Part shown: piece by piece, positions 10,560 through 20,665 of the stretch
Layout of the letters: every line of letters begins with the position of its first letter
Position numbering within the stretch: position 1 is the stretch's first letter
NCBI GenBank assembly: GCA_021401465.1
Contig: JADDMT010000175.1
Coordinates: 1 to 49,011, forward strand
Length of the DNA: 49,011 nt
Source of the DNA: Teratosphaeria epicoccoides
Lineage: Eukaryota > Ascomycota > Dothideomycetes > Mycosphaerellales > Teratosphaeriaceae
Direction: 5' to 3'
Program-made: the position numbers and the translations under genes
Notes under the pieces: generated by a model
What the model was told of the DNA's origin: nothing
The model's input: only the letters and a program-made list of their open reading frames with translations
The model's database searches: none

Positions 10560-12435
10560 ATGGCACAGAGGACGGCGGGAGGCAATGCTGCTTTCCACAA
10601 CTTTCACAATGGTCGGTGTTCTGAACGTGACCGCGCCCATCTCGCCGGATCTGACTTGCGACGCAGACTACGCTCACATCGCCGACCCGAACGAGCGCCG
10701 CCGCCTCGCTCTGGCTGAGGTCGACAAGGCCCCCTTTGGCTGGTACCACATCCGCGCCATCTTGGTCGCCGGCGTAGGTTTCTTCACCGATGCTTACGAC
10801 ATTTTCGCCATCGGTCTCGTGACTCCCATGCTTGGTGTTGTCTACTGGCACGGTGCCCACACCAACCCGGGCAAGATCAACGCCAATGCCGACACCGCCA
10901 TCAAGGTCGCGACTTCTGGTGGAACCGTCATTGGTCAAGTGGGCTTCGGTTACCTCGCCGATGTCGTTGGCCGGAAGAGGATGTACGGTCTCGAGCTCAT
11001 CCTGATCATCTTCGCCACCCTGGCACAATCTCTCTCCGCTGCGTCTCCCGCCCTCTCCATCGTCGGTGTCCTCATTTTCTGGCGCGTTCTCATGGGAATC
11101 GGTATCGGCGGTGACTACCCGCTGTCGTCCATCATTACCTCCGAGTTCGCCACCACCAAGTGGAGAGGCGCCATGATGGCGGCCGTGTTCGCCAACCAGG
11201 GTTGGGGTCAATTCACTGCTGGTATTGTCACCCTCATCGTCGTTGCCGGCTTCAAGGACTCGCTGCAGACTGCCTCGACCGTCGCCAAGTGCGGCGGTGT
11301 CTGCGGTCTTGCCGTTGACAAGATGTGGCGTGTCATCATCGGGTTCGGTGCCGTCCCGGGTTGCGTTGCCCTCTACTACCGTCTCACCATCCCGGAGACC
11401 CCTCGCTACACCTTCGACGTGTCTCGCGACGTGGTCAAAGGCGGCTCAGACGTCAAGGCTTACCTCTCGGGTACCCCCGAGGGTATTCCCGACGAGATTG
11501 CTCGCGTCCAGACCATGCGCGACGCAGCACCACAGCTCGAGATCCCCAAGGCATCCTGGAGGGACTTCTGGGGCCACTACAGCCAGTGGAAGTACGGCCG
11601 CGTTCTCCTCGGTACCGCCGGTTCGTGGTTCATGCTTGACGTCGCTTTCTACGGAGTCTCCCTGAACAACTCGACGATTCTGTCTGCCATCGGCTACTCC
11701 GGCGGAGGCGATGTCTACGAGGTCTTCTACCGCACGGCGGTCGGCAACATTATATTGGTCTGTGCTGGGGCCATCCCGGGATACTGGTTCACTGTGGCGT
11801 TCGTCGACATCGTCGGCCGCAAGCCGATTCAGTTGATGGGTTTCGTCATCCTCACCATTCTCTTCTGCATCTGGGGGTTCGCCTACTACGAAATTGGCAC
11901 CAGCGGCAAGCTTGCGCTCTATGTCCTGTGCGAGTTCTTCTTCAACTTCGGCCCCAACGCGACCACCTTCATTGTGCCAGGCGAGTGTTTCCCGACCCGG
12001 TACCGATCCACGTCGCACGGTCTCTCTGCCGCCTCCGGCAAGGTCGGTGCCATCATCGCCCAAGTCGTTTTCGGCCCTCTCCGGACACGTTCCGAGCCCG
12101 GTCACCCATACAGCTCCAAGACCGGCGGCAACGCCGCCCCGTGGCTCAATCACATCATGGAGATCTTCGCTCTCTTCATGTTGCTCGGTTGCTTCACCAC
12201 CCTCCTCATTCCTGAGACCAAGCGCCTCACTCTCGAGCAGCTCGCCGGTGAGGTTCCAGGTGAGCAGCGCCATCCCATCATTGCGTCTGGCCCGTCACTG
12301 ACCGATCATGCAGGCACTCCTCAATACGACCCCAAGAACGAGGCACGTGCCATTCGCCAAGACCGGAACAGCTCCAACAACAACTCTGACGAGGAGGCTC
12401 AGTACGGCGAGAAGGCCAATAAAGCAACGGCTTGA
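10560..12435 (+). CDS. PHO84: High-affinity phosphate:H+ symporter, Pho84 type (2 exons)
   Basis: MFS phosphate:proton symporter of the plasma membrane, importing inorganic phosphate. Exons are 10560-10611 and 10667-12435, with a 55-bp intron (GTCGGT donor, CTGAC branch, GCAG acceptor), giving 606 residues. The short first exon (MAQRTAGGNAAFHNFHN) joins to DYAHIADPNERRR, matching the conserved start of fungal homologues. The open frame beginning at 10585 reads through the intron and has a false N-terminus. Family marks: FGWYHIRAILVAG, the MFS loop GYLADVVGRKRM, the PHS signature GIGIGGDYPLSSIITSE, a second GRK loop after VDIVGRKP, and C-terminal PETKRLTLEQLAGE. Length and about 12 hydrophobic segments fit the family. 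Codons are strongly C-ending, consistent with high expression. The neighbour PLD is convergent. Confidence 0.95.
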
Positions 12436-12976
12436 TCGCGCAACGCGACACTGTAACATTGTAGAGGCTCATTAGATCGGAAGATACCACTGATCACGAA
12501 CAGAACATGTCACCTAGCCGTCTTCCTTGTACATGTGTTACATGAACAATAATCATCATGACAACCACATCTCGACTGTTCCAGTCGACCGTGTTCACGA
12601 TCGATAGACGCGTCAACGCGTTTGACTCAACCTCGAGCACCTGGCACTGCCGAGACCGTCGTGCTCATTGCCAGGCACTGCACGAACGACCACAAGAGGT
12701 GTGCGCGTGCAGGGTCCTGGCGCCGCCACGTGACGCGTCGTTGGGAGACAGGCGAGGCAAGACGACCAGAAATCCTTTCGGTCACATTGATTCACCTGAG
12801 CCATGGTGTGAACTCAGCAGCGCGATCGAACATCGTGCGGAGAACCCAGTCGCAGCCATCTGAGCGGCTTCCATTCCCCCTGGAAGGCCCTTGTAGGTGT
12901 CGAAAAAGCAAACAAACGCCATGCTTCAAGCAGAAAGGTCCCCCCTTCCCCATCCCCACCCATATACACAATCAAT
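12436..12976. other. Intergenic region between convergent PHO84 and PLD genes
   Basis: The 541 bp hold the 3' ends of two convergent genes. No supported gene. A CACGTGAC box occurs at 12727-12734, far from either start codon. Nothing else stands out. Confidence 0.6.
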
Positions 12977-15900
12977 TCAATCGTAAATCTCCAACGGCGC
13001 CAACTGATCAATGCTGTACAACCAATTACCCTTCTCCTCCTCGCGATCCAACCAATCGTACGGCCACAGCACCAGGTGCCCCTGCACCAACTTCAATAAC
13101 GCCTCCGCCTCCTCCCTGCCTAACACGTCCTCGACCCCGATCGCCGCTGCGGCCTTTGCGCTCGACGCCTTGGTGCCTGCGCGCTTGCGGGTGGTGGGTT
13201 TGCGTTTGCTGTCGCTCTTCTCCAGCCCGGCGGCAGCAGCCGAGGGGGTGGTGAAAGTGGTGGTGTTGGTGCTCTGCTGCGTCACCATTGGTTCTGGTGC
13301 GGGGATCGTGGCCCCGCTGTGCTGCACTGTTCGTGTGCGGGAGATGGAGGTGTCAGGGTGCGAGGTCAGGGACCCTCGCGTTGGTGGCGCGACATTGGTG
13401 GGCTTCTGGTTCTCATCGCCAGCTCCATCGGCTTGTTTGGCCGCCTCCTTCTCATCGAGCAATGGGGGTGACTCACGAGACGCAGCAACAGCAGTAGGTT
13501 CACTACTCGCCGCCGACACTGGACTGCCCGGCCGTCCTGTCGCCTTCTCCTTCTCCTTCTCGTTCGCCTGATCGACATGCGTCTTGTCCGACGTCCTGCT
13601 TCCTGGTCTGAAGATCGCGGCCATATTGCTCAGCACTGTCTTGCTCCGGGCTCTACCCTTGTCCGTGACCACGCTGGCAGTATCACCCGCAACACCAGGT
13701 GGCCCACTACGGTCCGGTGCATCCTTCGGTCGCTTGGTTTTGGCGCCGCCGAGGCCTTGAGCAGCCATGAACATGTCACTGTAGTCATTGAAGCGCTCGT
13801 ATGTTGCCCAATCCCTCACTTCGGAGTCAGGCATACAGCGGAATACCTGTCGGTACAGCTTGGTATTGTTCTCTGCCACCTTGTGCCAGATATCGTAGTA
13901 GAAGTTCATGTTGAGAGGATCTGTCATGCAGTCCTCATGTACCACGGGTCTTCGCATACTCGTGATCATGGGATTGACTGCCTTGGCGTTCGTTTGCGAC
14001 AGCCCTCGCACAAGCGGCGGACCTCCTATGTCCGTATCGTCTTTCGCAGGCAACTCAGGCAACTGCGACCGGACTGGCAAGCCCAACTGTATGGTGTCCA
14101 GTCTTTCCATCGGCCAAGGCGGTCTCGCAGGCAGATTGACCTTGCGCTCTGAGCTCTCGCTTCTCCGCTTACGCATCTGCTCTCCCCGAGCCCTCAATCG
14201 TTTCACGTCTGGCGCATCTTTCTCAAGCATGACCTCGTAACCATCGGGATCCACATACGAATCTGTGAGACCGACCACGCCTGCGTCCTCTACAGCTCTC
14301 ATGTTGTCAAAGCCATATCCATTAACGTCCAGATCCATCTCACGCTGCTTCTTCATCTCATTATTCAGCTTTTCTTCCCCACTAATCTTGCCGGCACCCG
14401 GATCAGGGATCGAAGAGGACGAATCATCCGGCGACGCGGCGTGTGTAGTGCCGCTCAAACCGTTAGTTGCAACGGCGCCATTCCTATCACGCTTTTCATC
14501 GCCGACCCCCGTATTGGCATGTAGGTTCCTCTCCGTTAACGGCGCGGGAGTCTGCGGCGGTGTCGCGAAGTAGTCAGCAGCTTCCTGCTGCCCATCAAAA
14601 CCCGTCCGATAGATCCGCGCCATCTCCTTGTTCTGCGCCGCGCGCTGGCGATGGCTGTGCCGCTGCTCCCGCCTATAGATAGCATCGACGTCCACGCCCA
14701 GATGCTCTCTCATCAGTCTCTTGCGGAACGTATGCGCGAACTCGCCAACCAGGTAAGGCTTGCCAGCCATGAAGGAAGGCAGCATCTTGGTATCAGTGAC
14801 GACAGCCGCGACCTCCGAGTCGCGACTGCCCAACATCGACCGCTCGTTGATATTGGCTGACCCAATGATCACCGTTCGATCGTCAACGACCATAGTCTTG
14901 GCATGGATGTACAGTTGTTCAGTCGTGAGACACTTCCTGGGACCGATCTTACCCCACTGCCTCAAGCTGTAGAACCGGATATAGTCTTCAGGCTCGATGC
15001 CCTTGGCTCTGAGACGAGCAAAGATGCTGCCTTCGCCACGGCAGATAGATCGATATTGACACTGCATGATCAGGCGCACACTGGTGCCATCCTGGGCGTC
15101 TACACTGTTCTGGAAGCCAGGCATGAGTGGGATGACCAAGCACGCCTGCCATTTCTCCTGGTTCTTCGCCGCTCGAATGGCGCGCTCAACAAGTGCGTCA
15201 CCAATGCTGTTGTGGATCCTTGTGCCCTCGACCGTGGTGGATGAGATGTAGAACTGATTCTCGATGTAGACAAAGTGCTCGCTGCTCCTGATGAGGTGGC
15301 AGTACGCATTCATGATGGAATGCTCTGTCTTGTTCGGCGTGCCAATACTCCAGTTGCATGCACTCCTGCAAATCTGGATCTGGCAGGTACCTGACAGACC
15401 AAGCCTGTCAAGCTCCGCTTGGTCGAACTCAGGCGGCGGTATGAGCACTGGTGTAGGTCGTGTTGGCACCCTAGAGCGCAGGATATAGTTCCAGCGTTGC
15501 ACGAAATGACGCGCGACATCTCTCGCCGGCTGACCTACAATCTGCATCGAGATGTCGTGCCATGGCATCCTCGGCACTTTCGCACGATCGTACATCTCTT
15601 CGTACGGCCTGTCCAAAGCGTAGAAGTCCTGCACTCTCGGATTGCTGTAGTCTTTGCCAGGCCACACCTGGCAATGATGCGTGTCCCTGGGCCCCTCAAA
15701 GTTCGGCTCGAAGCCGGTGAACTTGTCATCAGTGAGAGTGTGGCAAGGATCGTCCCATCTTCCAAAGCAGAGATCGACGCCCCCAACGAACGCCATCATG
15801 TTGTCCACCACGACGAGCTTCTCGTGATGCGCCCAGAAGAACTGGTTCTGCCTGAACTGATTCGGACTCCTCTGAACGCATATGTTGGGATGCAGGTCCA

Positions 15901-18706
15901 GAAGCTGTAGTTTTGTGTGCTCGGAATCGATGGGAATAGCACTTTCGATATTCCGGTAAACAATCACAAAGATCTTGACGCCTTCCTGCGCCTTTCGCTG
16001 CAGTAGTCGATCAAGTCTCCATTTCTGGCTGATGGCTGCTGGACGTCGCATGTACAACTCAGGCGAGAGCCACCAGTCATGAATATAGACAAAGTCTCTG
16101 GCATTGTCGATCGCGCGACTGACCTGCCACATATGATCTCTGCCATCGACCAGCCAGCGCGTCCAGACATTCTGTCGGACCGGTGCAAACGAGCCAAATC
16201 TGTGTTTCTTCGACCAGATAGTCGCCTCGGCCATCTTATTCAAGCTCTCTTGAAACTGCAGATAGCTTCGCTCGTTCGTCGCAATGAGCTTCAGCTTTCT
16301 CTCGGCATTGTAGAGGCGTATCAAGTGCGCCTTGGGATTCTTCGCTGTTGATCCAACAGCCTTAGCAACATCCTTAGCGGTGCCTTGCTCGCCAAGGCCC
16401 TTCCTATGCTTCTCGGTTCGGAATTCGGAGTCGACCAAGAAGACATCGTACGGAACAGTCGACTCAGGGCCATCCACGCAAACGACATACGAGTGCCTCA
16501 CCAAGAACCACCTTCTCTTATGCCTATCTTTGAAGCCACCACCAGTAGCCTCCTTCGCAATATCCAGCATAAAGCCCTTGTGCCTGATCTCGCGATGCTG
16601 CCTCGACGCGATCGTCAGAAGCGCCTGCTTGCCTTGGTACCCACCCTCAGCGCTGAGTCTTATCGCCAGCGCCGAGACTTCCAGGAACTTGCACAGCCGT
16701 GTGGAGTCCGGCCGGAAGATCAGCCACCTAATCATTTGTTGTAAATATGCTTCCAGCTTCTTACGCTGCCGGTCTTGGTACTTCTCTAATCGTTTGGGTT
16801 CGTTCGCTCCCGTTGTGTCACTGGTGCTCGACCTACGAAGACCGTGCGCAAACGAACTCTTCCTACGCTTGTGCGTCCGGCCAGGTCTCTCGCTGGCACT
16901 TGCTTCACCTGCTGCTATGTTGCCACTCGTTGCACCATCCAGTCGCAGCGGCTGCATTAGGTCTGCTGCGGCTGGCGTGCTCGGCTCAGCATCCTCATCT
17001 TCTTCATCCTCGAGCTTATCGAACAGTCCTCTGGCTCCACGCGCAATCGGAAATGCCGACTTCGGGAAACGAGGCATTTTCGCCTTGGTTTTGTCCTCCC
17101 CTCTAAGGTGACGGAACTTCTCGGCGGTAGCCTGACCTTTGTATTTGAGATGTAGTTTGATGAAGTCCTGTAATGTCCGTCTGATCACCCATTGCATACG
17201 AGTGGGTCCGTTGCCGTACTCAAGCTCGAGACGGAAAATGAGGTGGCGGTCGCCCTTATCGTCCGCTTTCAACTCACTGTGCGGGATGGTGAGCTTCAAC
17301 TGCTCGAGCATGATCGGCACCTTGCGATGACCATGTTCGTCCCTTTGGAACATCGATGCGAATACCAGAGCCGCCGGCGCACCAGCGAGCAGCTCTGCCA
17401 TCAGCTGGGCGGACTTTTGATGGTCCACGCGCAGCCTCTCATCTTGTCTCCTGCGCCCAATCGTCTTAAGCTGAGCTTTGACGTGCATCCACTTTCGTGC
17501 GGTCGAGCTGGCCTGCCGGTCGGCGCGCATCCTGAACGGCGAGGAGTTGCCTTCCGCAAAGCCAGTCAAGCGACGCATCCCACTGGGCCTCCTACTGCTC
17601 TCCGCGCCAGGTGTCTCTGGCTCGTGGAAGTGTTTGCGTGCTGAATAAGATAGTCCTCTAGCGCCATCTAAACCGCGACGCCATGCCGCACGCACTCTGT
17701 CTCGGCCCTCGTCTTCAGACACGCCAGCGTGATGACGCTCATTCTCGTCTGCATCGCTGGCTGTGTTACGCCTGGTGACTCCAGGTCGTACCGAACTGGG
17801 CATGCGGTAGTCTCCAATGAACGAGGCGAATCTACTATGCCTGGGTGTAGACGGTAACGAGCTCGATCCCTTTGGCACCATTCGCTTGCTCTTTCTCCGC
17901 CTCTTCGGTCGGAGCTCGTCCACGCCATCCTCCGCCTCGTCCGACTCTTCCGCATCTCCTTCCTCGGCTGCCTCAGTAAGCTCAAAAGGGAAGCTCGGCT
18001 CGCTGCGCTCCGACTGCGGTGACAGCGCCGCCTGAGGCGTCATGAATCCGGTGCTGCCGCTCGGTCCACGGAAGTGTCCAGTCGAGGCGGGCGAGGCCAG
18101 CGCCTTCAGCTTGCCAATGAAGCTGGCCTGACGCTGCTTCTTAGACGCCTGTGGAGCCTCGGCGTTGTCCTCGTTGTCCGTCTCCCACGTGGGTGACCTC
18201 TGCAGCGGCGACGACTCTTCTTCTGCACCTCTCACGAACTGCACGCTAAGCCTGCCCGTTGGAGTTTCAGTGCCGGATTGGTTCGTTCGTTGACGCGAGA
18301 GCGGTGTCGGAGACGATTCGCCATTGCCATGCGGCAGCTGCAGCTGTGTCGTCGGTGCCAGGCCACTGACGCCAGGCTTGGCCTCAAACGGAAAACTGCC
18401 TATAGCTGGTCCGAAGCGCACACTCGGCGGCTTGCTGCTGGTGCCATTGGCAGTCTGAGCACTCTCGGCCGCCTGCTCGTCACGTGACGGCGAGTTGGGC
18501 AGCGGACTGTCATCCAGACTGGCCAGTCGTTGTGCGACCCTCAACGGCGACGAGGCATAGCCATTGCTCTTCTGCAGCGCCTGTTGCTCCTCGGCGGTGA
18601 TTTGCGGGGGTGTGTGAGACACGTCGCGCGGCGAACGCGGTGGTGAGACAGTCTCGTACCCATTGGAGACTACCACTGCGGACGCCTGTCTGGTCGCGGC
18701 GGCCAT
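12977..18706 (-). CDS. SPO14: Phospholipase D, PLD1/Spo14 type
   Basis: Hydrolyses phosphatidylcholine to phosphatidic acid and choline at membranes; in yeast the orthologue is needed for sporulation and membrane traffic. I chose the ATG at 18706 (1909 residues). The frame is open upstream to 18817 but holds no ATG, only a GTG at 18799. The N-terminal third is long, disordered and Ser/Pro-rich. A PX-like region follows (about residues 465-660, ending RWLIFRPDSTRLCKFLEVS), then a PH-like domain (about 690-780). Both catalytic HKD motifs are intact: HHEKLVVVD near residue 957 and HAKTMVVDD near 1266. YIENQFYIS precedes the second motif. The C-terminal tail is also low complexity and Lys-rich, ending in a conserved-looking LVLWPYDWLDREE. 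Intronless. The start shares an 861-bp divergent region with the GST-like gene. Confidence 0.95.
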   Translation of the reverse strand: MAAATRQASAVVVSNGYETVSPPRSPRDVSHTPPQITAEEQQALQKSNGYASSPLRVAQRLASLDDSPLPNSPSRDEQAAESAQTANGTSSKPPSVRFGPAIGSFPFEAKPGVSGLAPTTQLQLPHGNGESSPTPLSRQRTNQSGTETPTGRLSVQFVRGAEEESSPLQRSPTWETDNEDNAEAPQASKKQRQASFIGKLKALASPASTGHFRGPSGSTGFMTPQAALSPQSERSEPSFPFELTEAAEEGDAEESDEAEDGVDELRPKRRRKSKRMVPKGSSSLPSTPRHSRFASFIGDYRMPSSVRPGVTRRNTASDADENERHHAGVSEDEGRDRVRAAWRRGLDGARGLSYSARKHFHEPETPGAESSRRPSGMRRLTGFAEGNSSPFRMRADRQASSTARKWMHVKAQLKTIGRRRQDERLRVDHQKSAQLMAELLAGAPAALVFASMFQRDEHGHRKVPIMLEQLKLTIPHSELKADDKGDRHLIFRLELEYGNGPTRMQWVIRRTLQDFIKLHLKYKGQATAEKFRHLRGEDKTKAKMPRFPKSAFPIARGARGLFDKLEDEEDEDAEPSTPAAADLMQPLRLDGATSGNIAAGEASASERPGRTHKRRKSSFAHGLRRSSTSDTTGANEPKRLEKYQDRQRKKLEAYLQQMIRWLIFRPDSTRLCKFLEVSALAIRLSAEGGYQGKQALLTIASRQHREIRHKGFMLDIAKEATGGGFKDRHKRRWFLVRHSYVVCVDGPESTVPYDVFLVDSEFRTEKHRKGLGEQGTAKDVAKAVGSTAKNPKAHLIRLYNAERKLKLIATNERSYLQFQESLNKMAEATIWSKKHRFGSFAPVRQNVWTRWLVDGRDHMWQVSRAIDNARDFVYIHDWWLSPELYMRRPAAISQKWRLDRLLQRKAQEGVKIFVIVYRNIESAIPIDSEHTKLQLLDLHPNICVQRSPNQFRQNQFFWAHHEKLVVVDNMMAFVGGVDLCFGRWDDPCHTLTDDKFTGFEPNFEGPRDTHHCQVWPGKDYSNPRVQDFYALDRPYEEMYDRAKVPRMPWHDISMQIVGQPARDVARHFVQRWNYILRSRVPTRPTPVLIPPPEFDQAELDRLGLSGTCQIQICRSACNWSIGTPNKTEHSIMNAYCHLIRSSEHFVYIENQFYISSTTVEGTRIHNSIGDALVERAIRAAKNQEKWQACLVIPLMPGFQNSVDAQDGTSVRLIMQCQYRSICRGEGSIFARLRAKGIEPEDYIRFYSLRQWGKIGPRKCLTTEQLYIHAKTMVVDDRTVIIGSANINERSMLGSRDSEVAAVVTDTKMLPSFMAGKPYLVGEFAHTFRKRLMREHLGVDVDAIYRREQRHSHRQRAAQNKEMARIYRTGFDGQQEAADYFATPPQTPAPLTERNLHANTGVGDEKRDRNGAVATNGLSGTTHAASPDDSSSSIPDPGAGKISGEEKLNNEMKKQREMDLDVNGYGFDNMRAVEDAGVVGLTDSYVDPDGYEVMLEKDAPDVKRLRARGEQMRKRRSESSERKVNLPARPPWPMERLDTIQLGLPVRSQLPELPAKDDTDIGGPPLVRGLSQTNAKAVNPMITSMRRPVVHEDCMTDPLNMNFYYDIWHKVAENNTKLYRQVFRCMPDSEVRDWATYERFNDYSDMFMAAQGLGGAKTKRPKDAPDRSGPPGVAGDTASVVTDKGRARSKTVLSNMAAIFRPGSRTSDKTHVDQANEKEKEKATGRPGSPVSAASSEPTAVAASRESPPLLDEKEAAKQADGAGDENQKPTNVAPPTRGSLTSHPDTSISRTRTVQHSGATIPAPEPMVTQQSTNTTTFTTPSAAAAGLEKSDSKRKPTTRKRAGTKASSAKAAAAIGVEDVLGREEAEALLKLVQGHLVLWPYDWLDREEEKGNWLYSIDQLAPLEIYD

Positions 18707-19567
18707 GATGCTGATGCGCGAGGCGGTTCGCCGCAGAAATGTTCTGGTCCTCCCCCTACCACCACCGGTCCCCTCGTCGGGCTTCTTGCTGGCCCGCACA
18801 CGATGGCGCAGCTTTGACTAAAAGCCATGCTTGTGCGTTGTGCTCTCCATCTCGTTTCTCTCGTCGATCAATCGGTTATGTGAGGTTATGTGTGTACGCG
18901 TGAGCTGTGAATTTCAAAGGTTGGCAAGAAAGTAGTGTATGAGCATCGGCTGACGGAGGTGAGCTTGGTTGCGGTTGTGCGGCATTCGCGCGTTACAATG
19001 TAATTTCCGCTACGGAAAAATTGCGTTGAAACAGCCTCTCCCCTGTCAATTTCCATGACATTAGCGCTCTATTGTTTAATAAATTGATTGGTGTGATCGG
19101 CTCCTACAGAATACATGATGCACTGAGTACCACTCTCCTGGGCCGAATTCAGATGTTACTGAGAGTAGCATTAGCAATTCTGCGCTGGCGACTCCTACAT
19201 CGTCACAATGCGTCCAGCAGTACAAACCCGGTCCCGCAGGCATCCGGAGCAAGATCTTGCAGGTCTAGATCGGAATCTGTTATACTGTTATCAACCCATC
19301 CCATTCTGCATCCATATCATACATCTCCGCTCTAGTGAGCTACCAGCCCGACTGGTGGTCGATCCCTCCTCCTGACACAGTGTGTATTCTGCCTCACATG
19401 GATCCCTCCCCGTGCCTGATGCACAATGACGCATTCCCCACCCCCGCCATGCCCCGCAGCAAGGATGCCATTGCACGAGACATATCTCGCTTCACCCCAA
19501 GCGTCCACGCTCTCCAACCACCCCCGAACACTCCGCAGCACCACACGCACCATCAGCAACGACCACC
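18707..19567. promoter_or_regulatory. Divergent intergenic region between PLD and GST-like genes
   Basis: The 861 bp between two divergent start codons hold no supported gene. The most regular element is the inverted repeat TTTCCGCTACGGAAA at 19004-19018. It contains CCG-N3-CGG, a spacing and symmetry compatible with a Zn2Cys6-type dimer site. The part just before the GST start is C/A-rich. Assignment as regulatory is inference from position and symmetry. Confidence 0.4.
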
Positions 19568-20308
19568 ATGACCTCACAAATCACTCTCTACGACCTCCCC
19601 GACCGCCACAGCCCGCCCAAATCCTGGAGCCTCAACCCCTGGAAAGCCCGCGCCGCGCTCAACTTCAAACGCCTCCCGTACAAAACCCAATGGCTCGAGT
19701 ACCCGGACATCGAGCCCACCTTCAAAGCCTTCGGTATCCCCGCCAACGACCCGTCCGTCAACCCCAACTTCCCCTACTCCATCCCCGCCGCCCAGCTCCC
19801 CGACGGGAAGTACGTCATGGACTCCCTCGCCATCGCCCGCGAGCTCGAACGCCTCCAGCCCTCCCCGAGCCTGCACCTCGACAACGGCTACGTCGACGAA
19901 ACGCAGAGGGCCGTCCTCGGCGTCCTCGGCGCTCTGGCTCCCATCGCGATGCCGCGAGTGCCGGAGTTGCTGCTCAATCCTCCGTCGGCGGAGTACTTTA
20001 ATGAGACGAGGGAGAAGAGGTTCGGGATGCCGTTGTCGGAGCTTGCGAGGAGCGACAAGGCAAAGAATGCTTGGAGGGAGGCGGAAGAGCCGATCAAGGT
20101 TTTGGTGGCGTTGTTGAAGGCGAATGAGGGGAGGTATGTGGCGGGGAGGGAGGCGAGTTTCGCGGATCTGATGGCGGCGGGGTTGTGGAGGTTTTTGGAG
20201 GTGTTGGATAAGGGCGGAGATTTGTGGGGGAGGTTGAAGGGGGTGGATGGGGTGGTGGGGGAGCATTATGAGGCTTGTAGGGGTTGGTTGGAGAGGGATG
20301 ATCGGTGA
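19568..20308 (+). CDS. Glutathione S-transferase-like protein
   Basis: A 246-residue, single-exon protein with an N-terminal thioredoxin-fold GST domain (residues about 5-95). It begins ITLYDLPDRHSPPKSWSLNPWKARAALNFKRLPY and includes the WLEYPDIEPTF and IPAAQLPDGKYVMDSLAIA segments (cis-Pro and Asp-Ser of the glutathione site). A helical C-terminal domain follows (FADLMAAGLWRFLEVLDKGG). It resembles the fungal GST branch that includes UstS-like proteins. The substrate cannot be inferred; there is no biosynthetic cluster around it. The coding strand is C-rich in the first half and abruptly G-rich after about 19925. The gene is tail-to-tail with the Mrm1-like gene. Confidence 0.82.
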   Translation: MTSQITLYDLPDRHSPPKSWSLNPWKARAALNFKRLPYKTQWLEYPDIEPTFKAFGIPANDPSVNPNFPYSIPAAQLPDGKYVMDSLAIARELERLQPSPSLHLDNGYVDETQRAVLGVLGALAPIAMPRVPELLLNPPSAEYFNETREKRFGMPLSELARSDKAKNAWREAEEPIKVLVALLKANEGRYVAGREASFADLMAAGLWRFLEVLDKGGDLWGRLKGVDGVVGEHYEACRGWLERDDR

Positions 20309-20665
20309 GCGGTGGTCAGGGGAGGAAGCTGGTGTCGGTGGCTCCAATCGGACGGAAGCCGGTCAAGCAGTCGGACGAATGATGTCTGGCGAGTACAGAT
20401 TATCGTCGGATTTGGACATTCATGGACAGTCAACAGCATCATCAGCCAAGCTCATGGTGTCAATGTGCAATCAACATGGCAGCAACCAGTCAGCAATGTC
20501 GAACAGTCAACTGGTCGATTGAATGATACAAAGGCTGGTCGGTCTGTGAGGCTGTGGCCTGTTCCTAGGGTGTTTCGATAGCGCAGTCAACCATGGTCAA
20601 GCCACTGACCTCTTATCAAGTCAGCTTATATACACAGCATCGTACAGTAGCTTGCCTGGATGTCC
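20309..20665. other. Intergenic region between two convergent genes
   Basis: The 357 bp between the 3' ends of the GST-like and Mrm1-like genes. Short open frames exist but have no protein features. No repeat or RNA gene seen. Confidence 0.6.

Noticed and set aside
10585..10666. PHO84 N-terminus as read from the ATG at 10585
   Set aside because: These residues are intron plus out-of-frame exon. The ATG at 10560 with a 55-bp intron gives the conserved start and correct phase.
18707..18799. 31-residue N-terminal extension of phospholipase D from a GTG
   Set aside because: No ATG in the open extension. The ATG at 18706 has a good context (A at -3, G at +4). A small upstream exon cannot be fully excluded.
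19574..20347. 257-codon minus-strand frame opposite the GST-like gene
   Set aside because: It is the shadow of a clear GST coding frame and consists of Pro/His/Arg-rich sequence without features.
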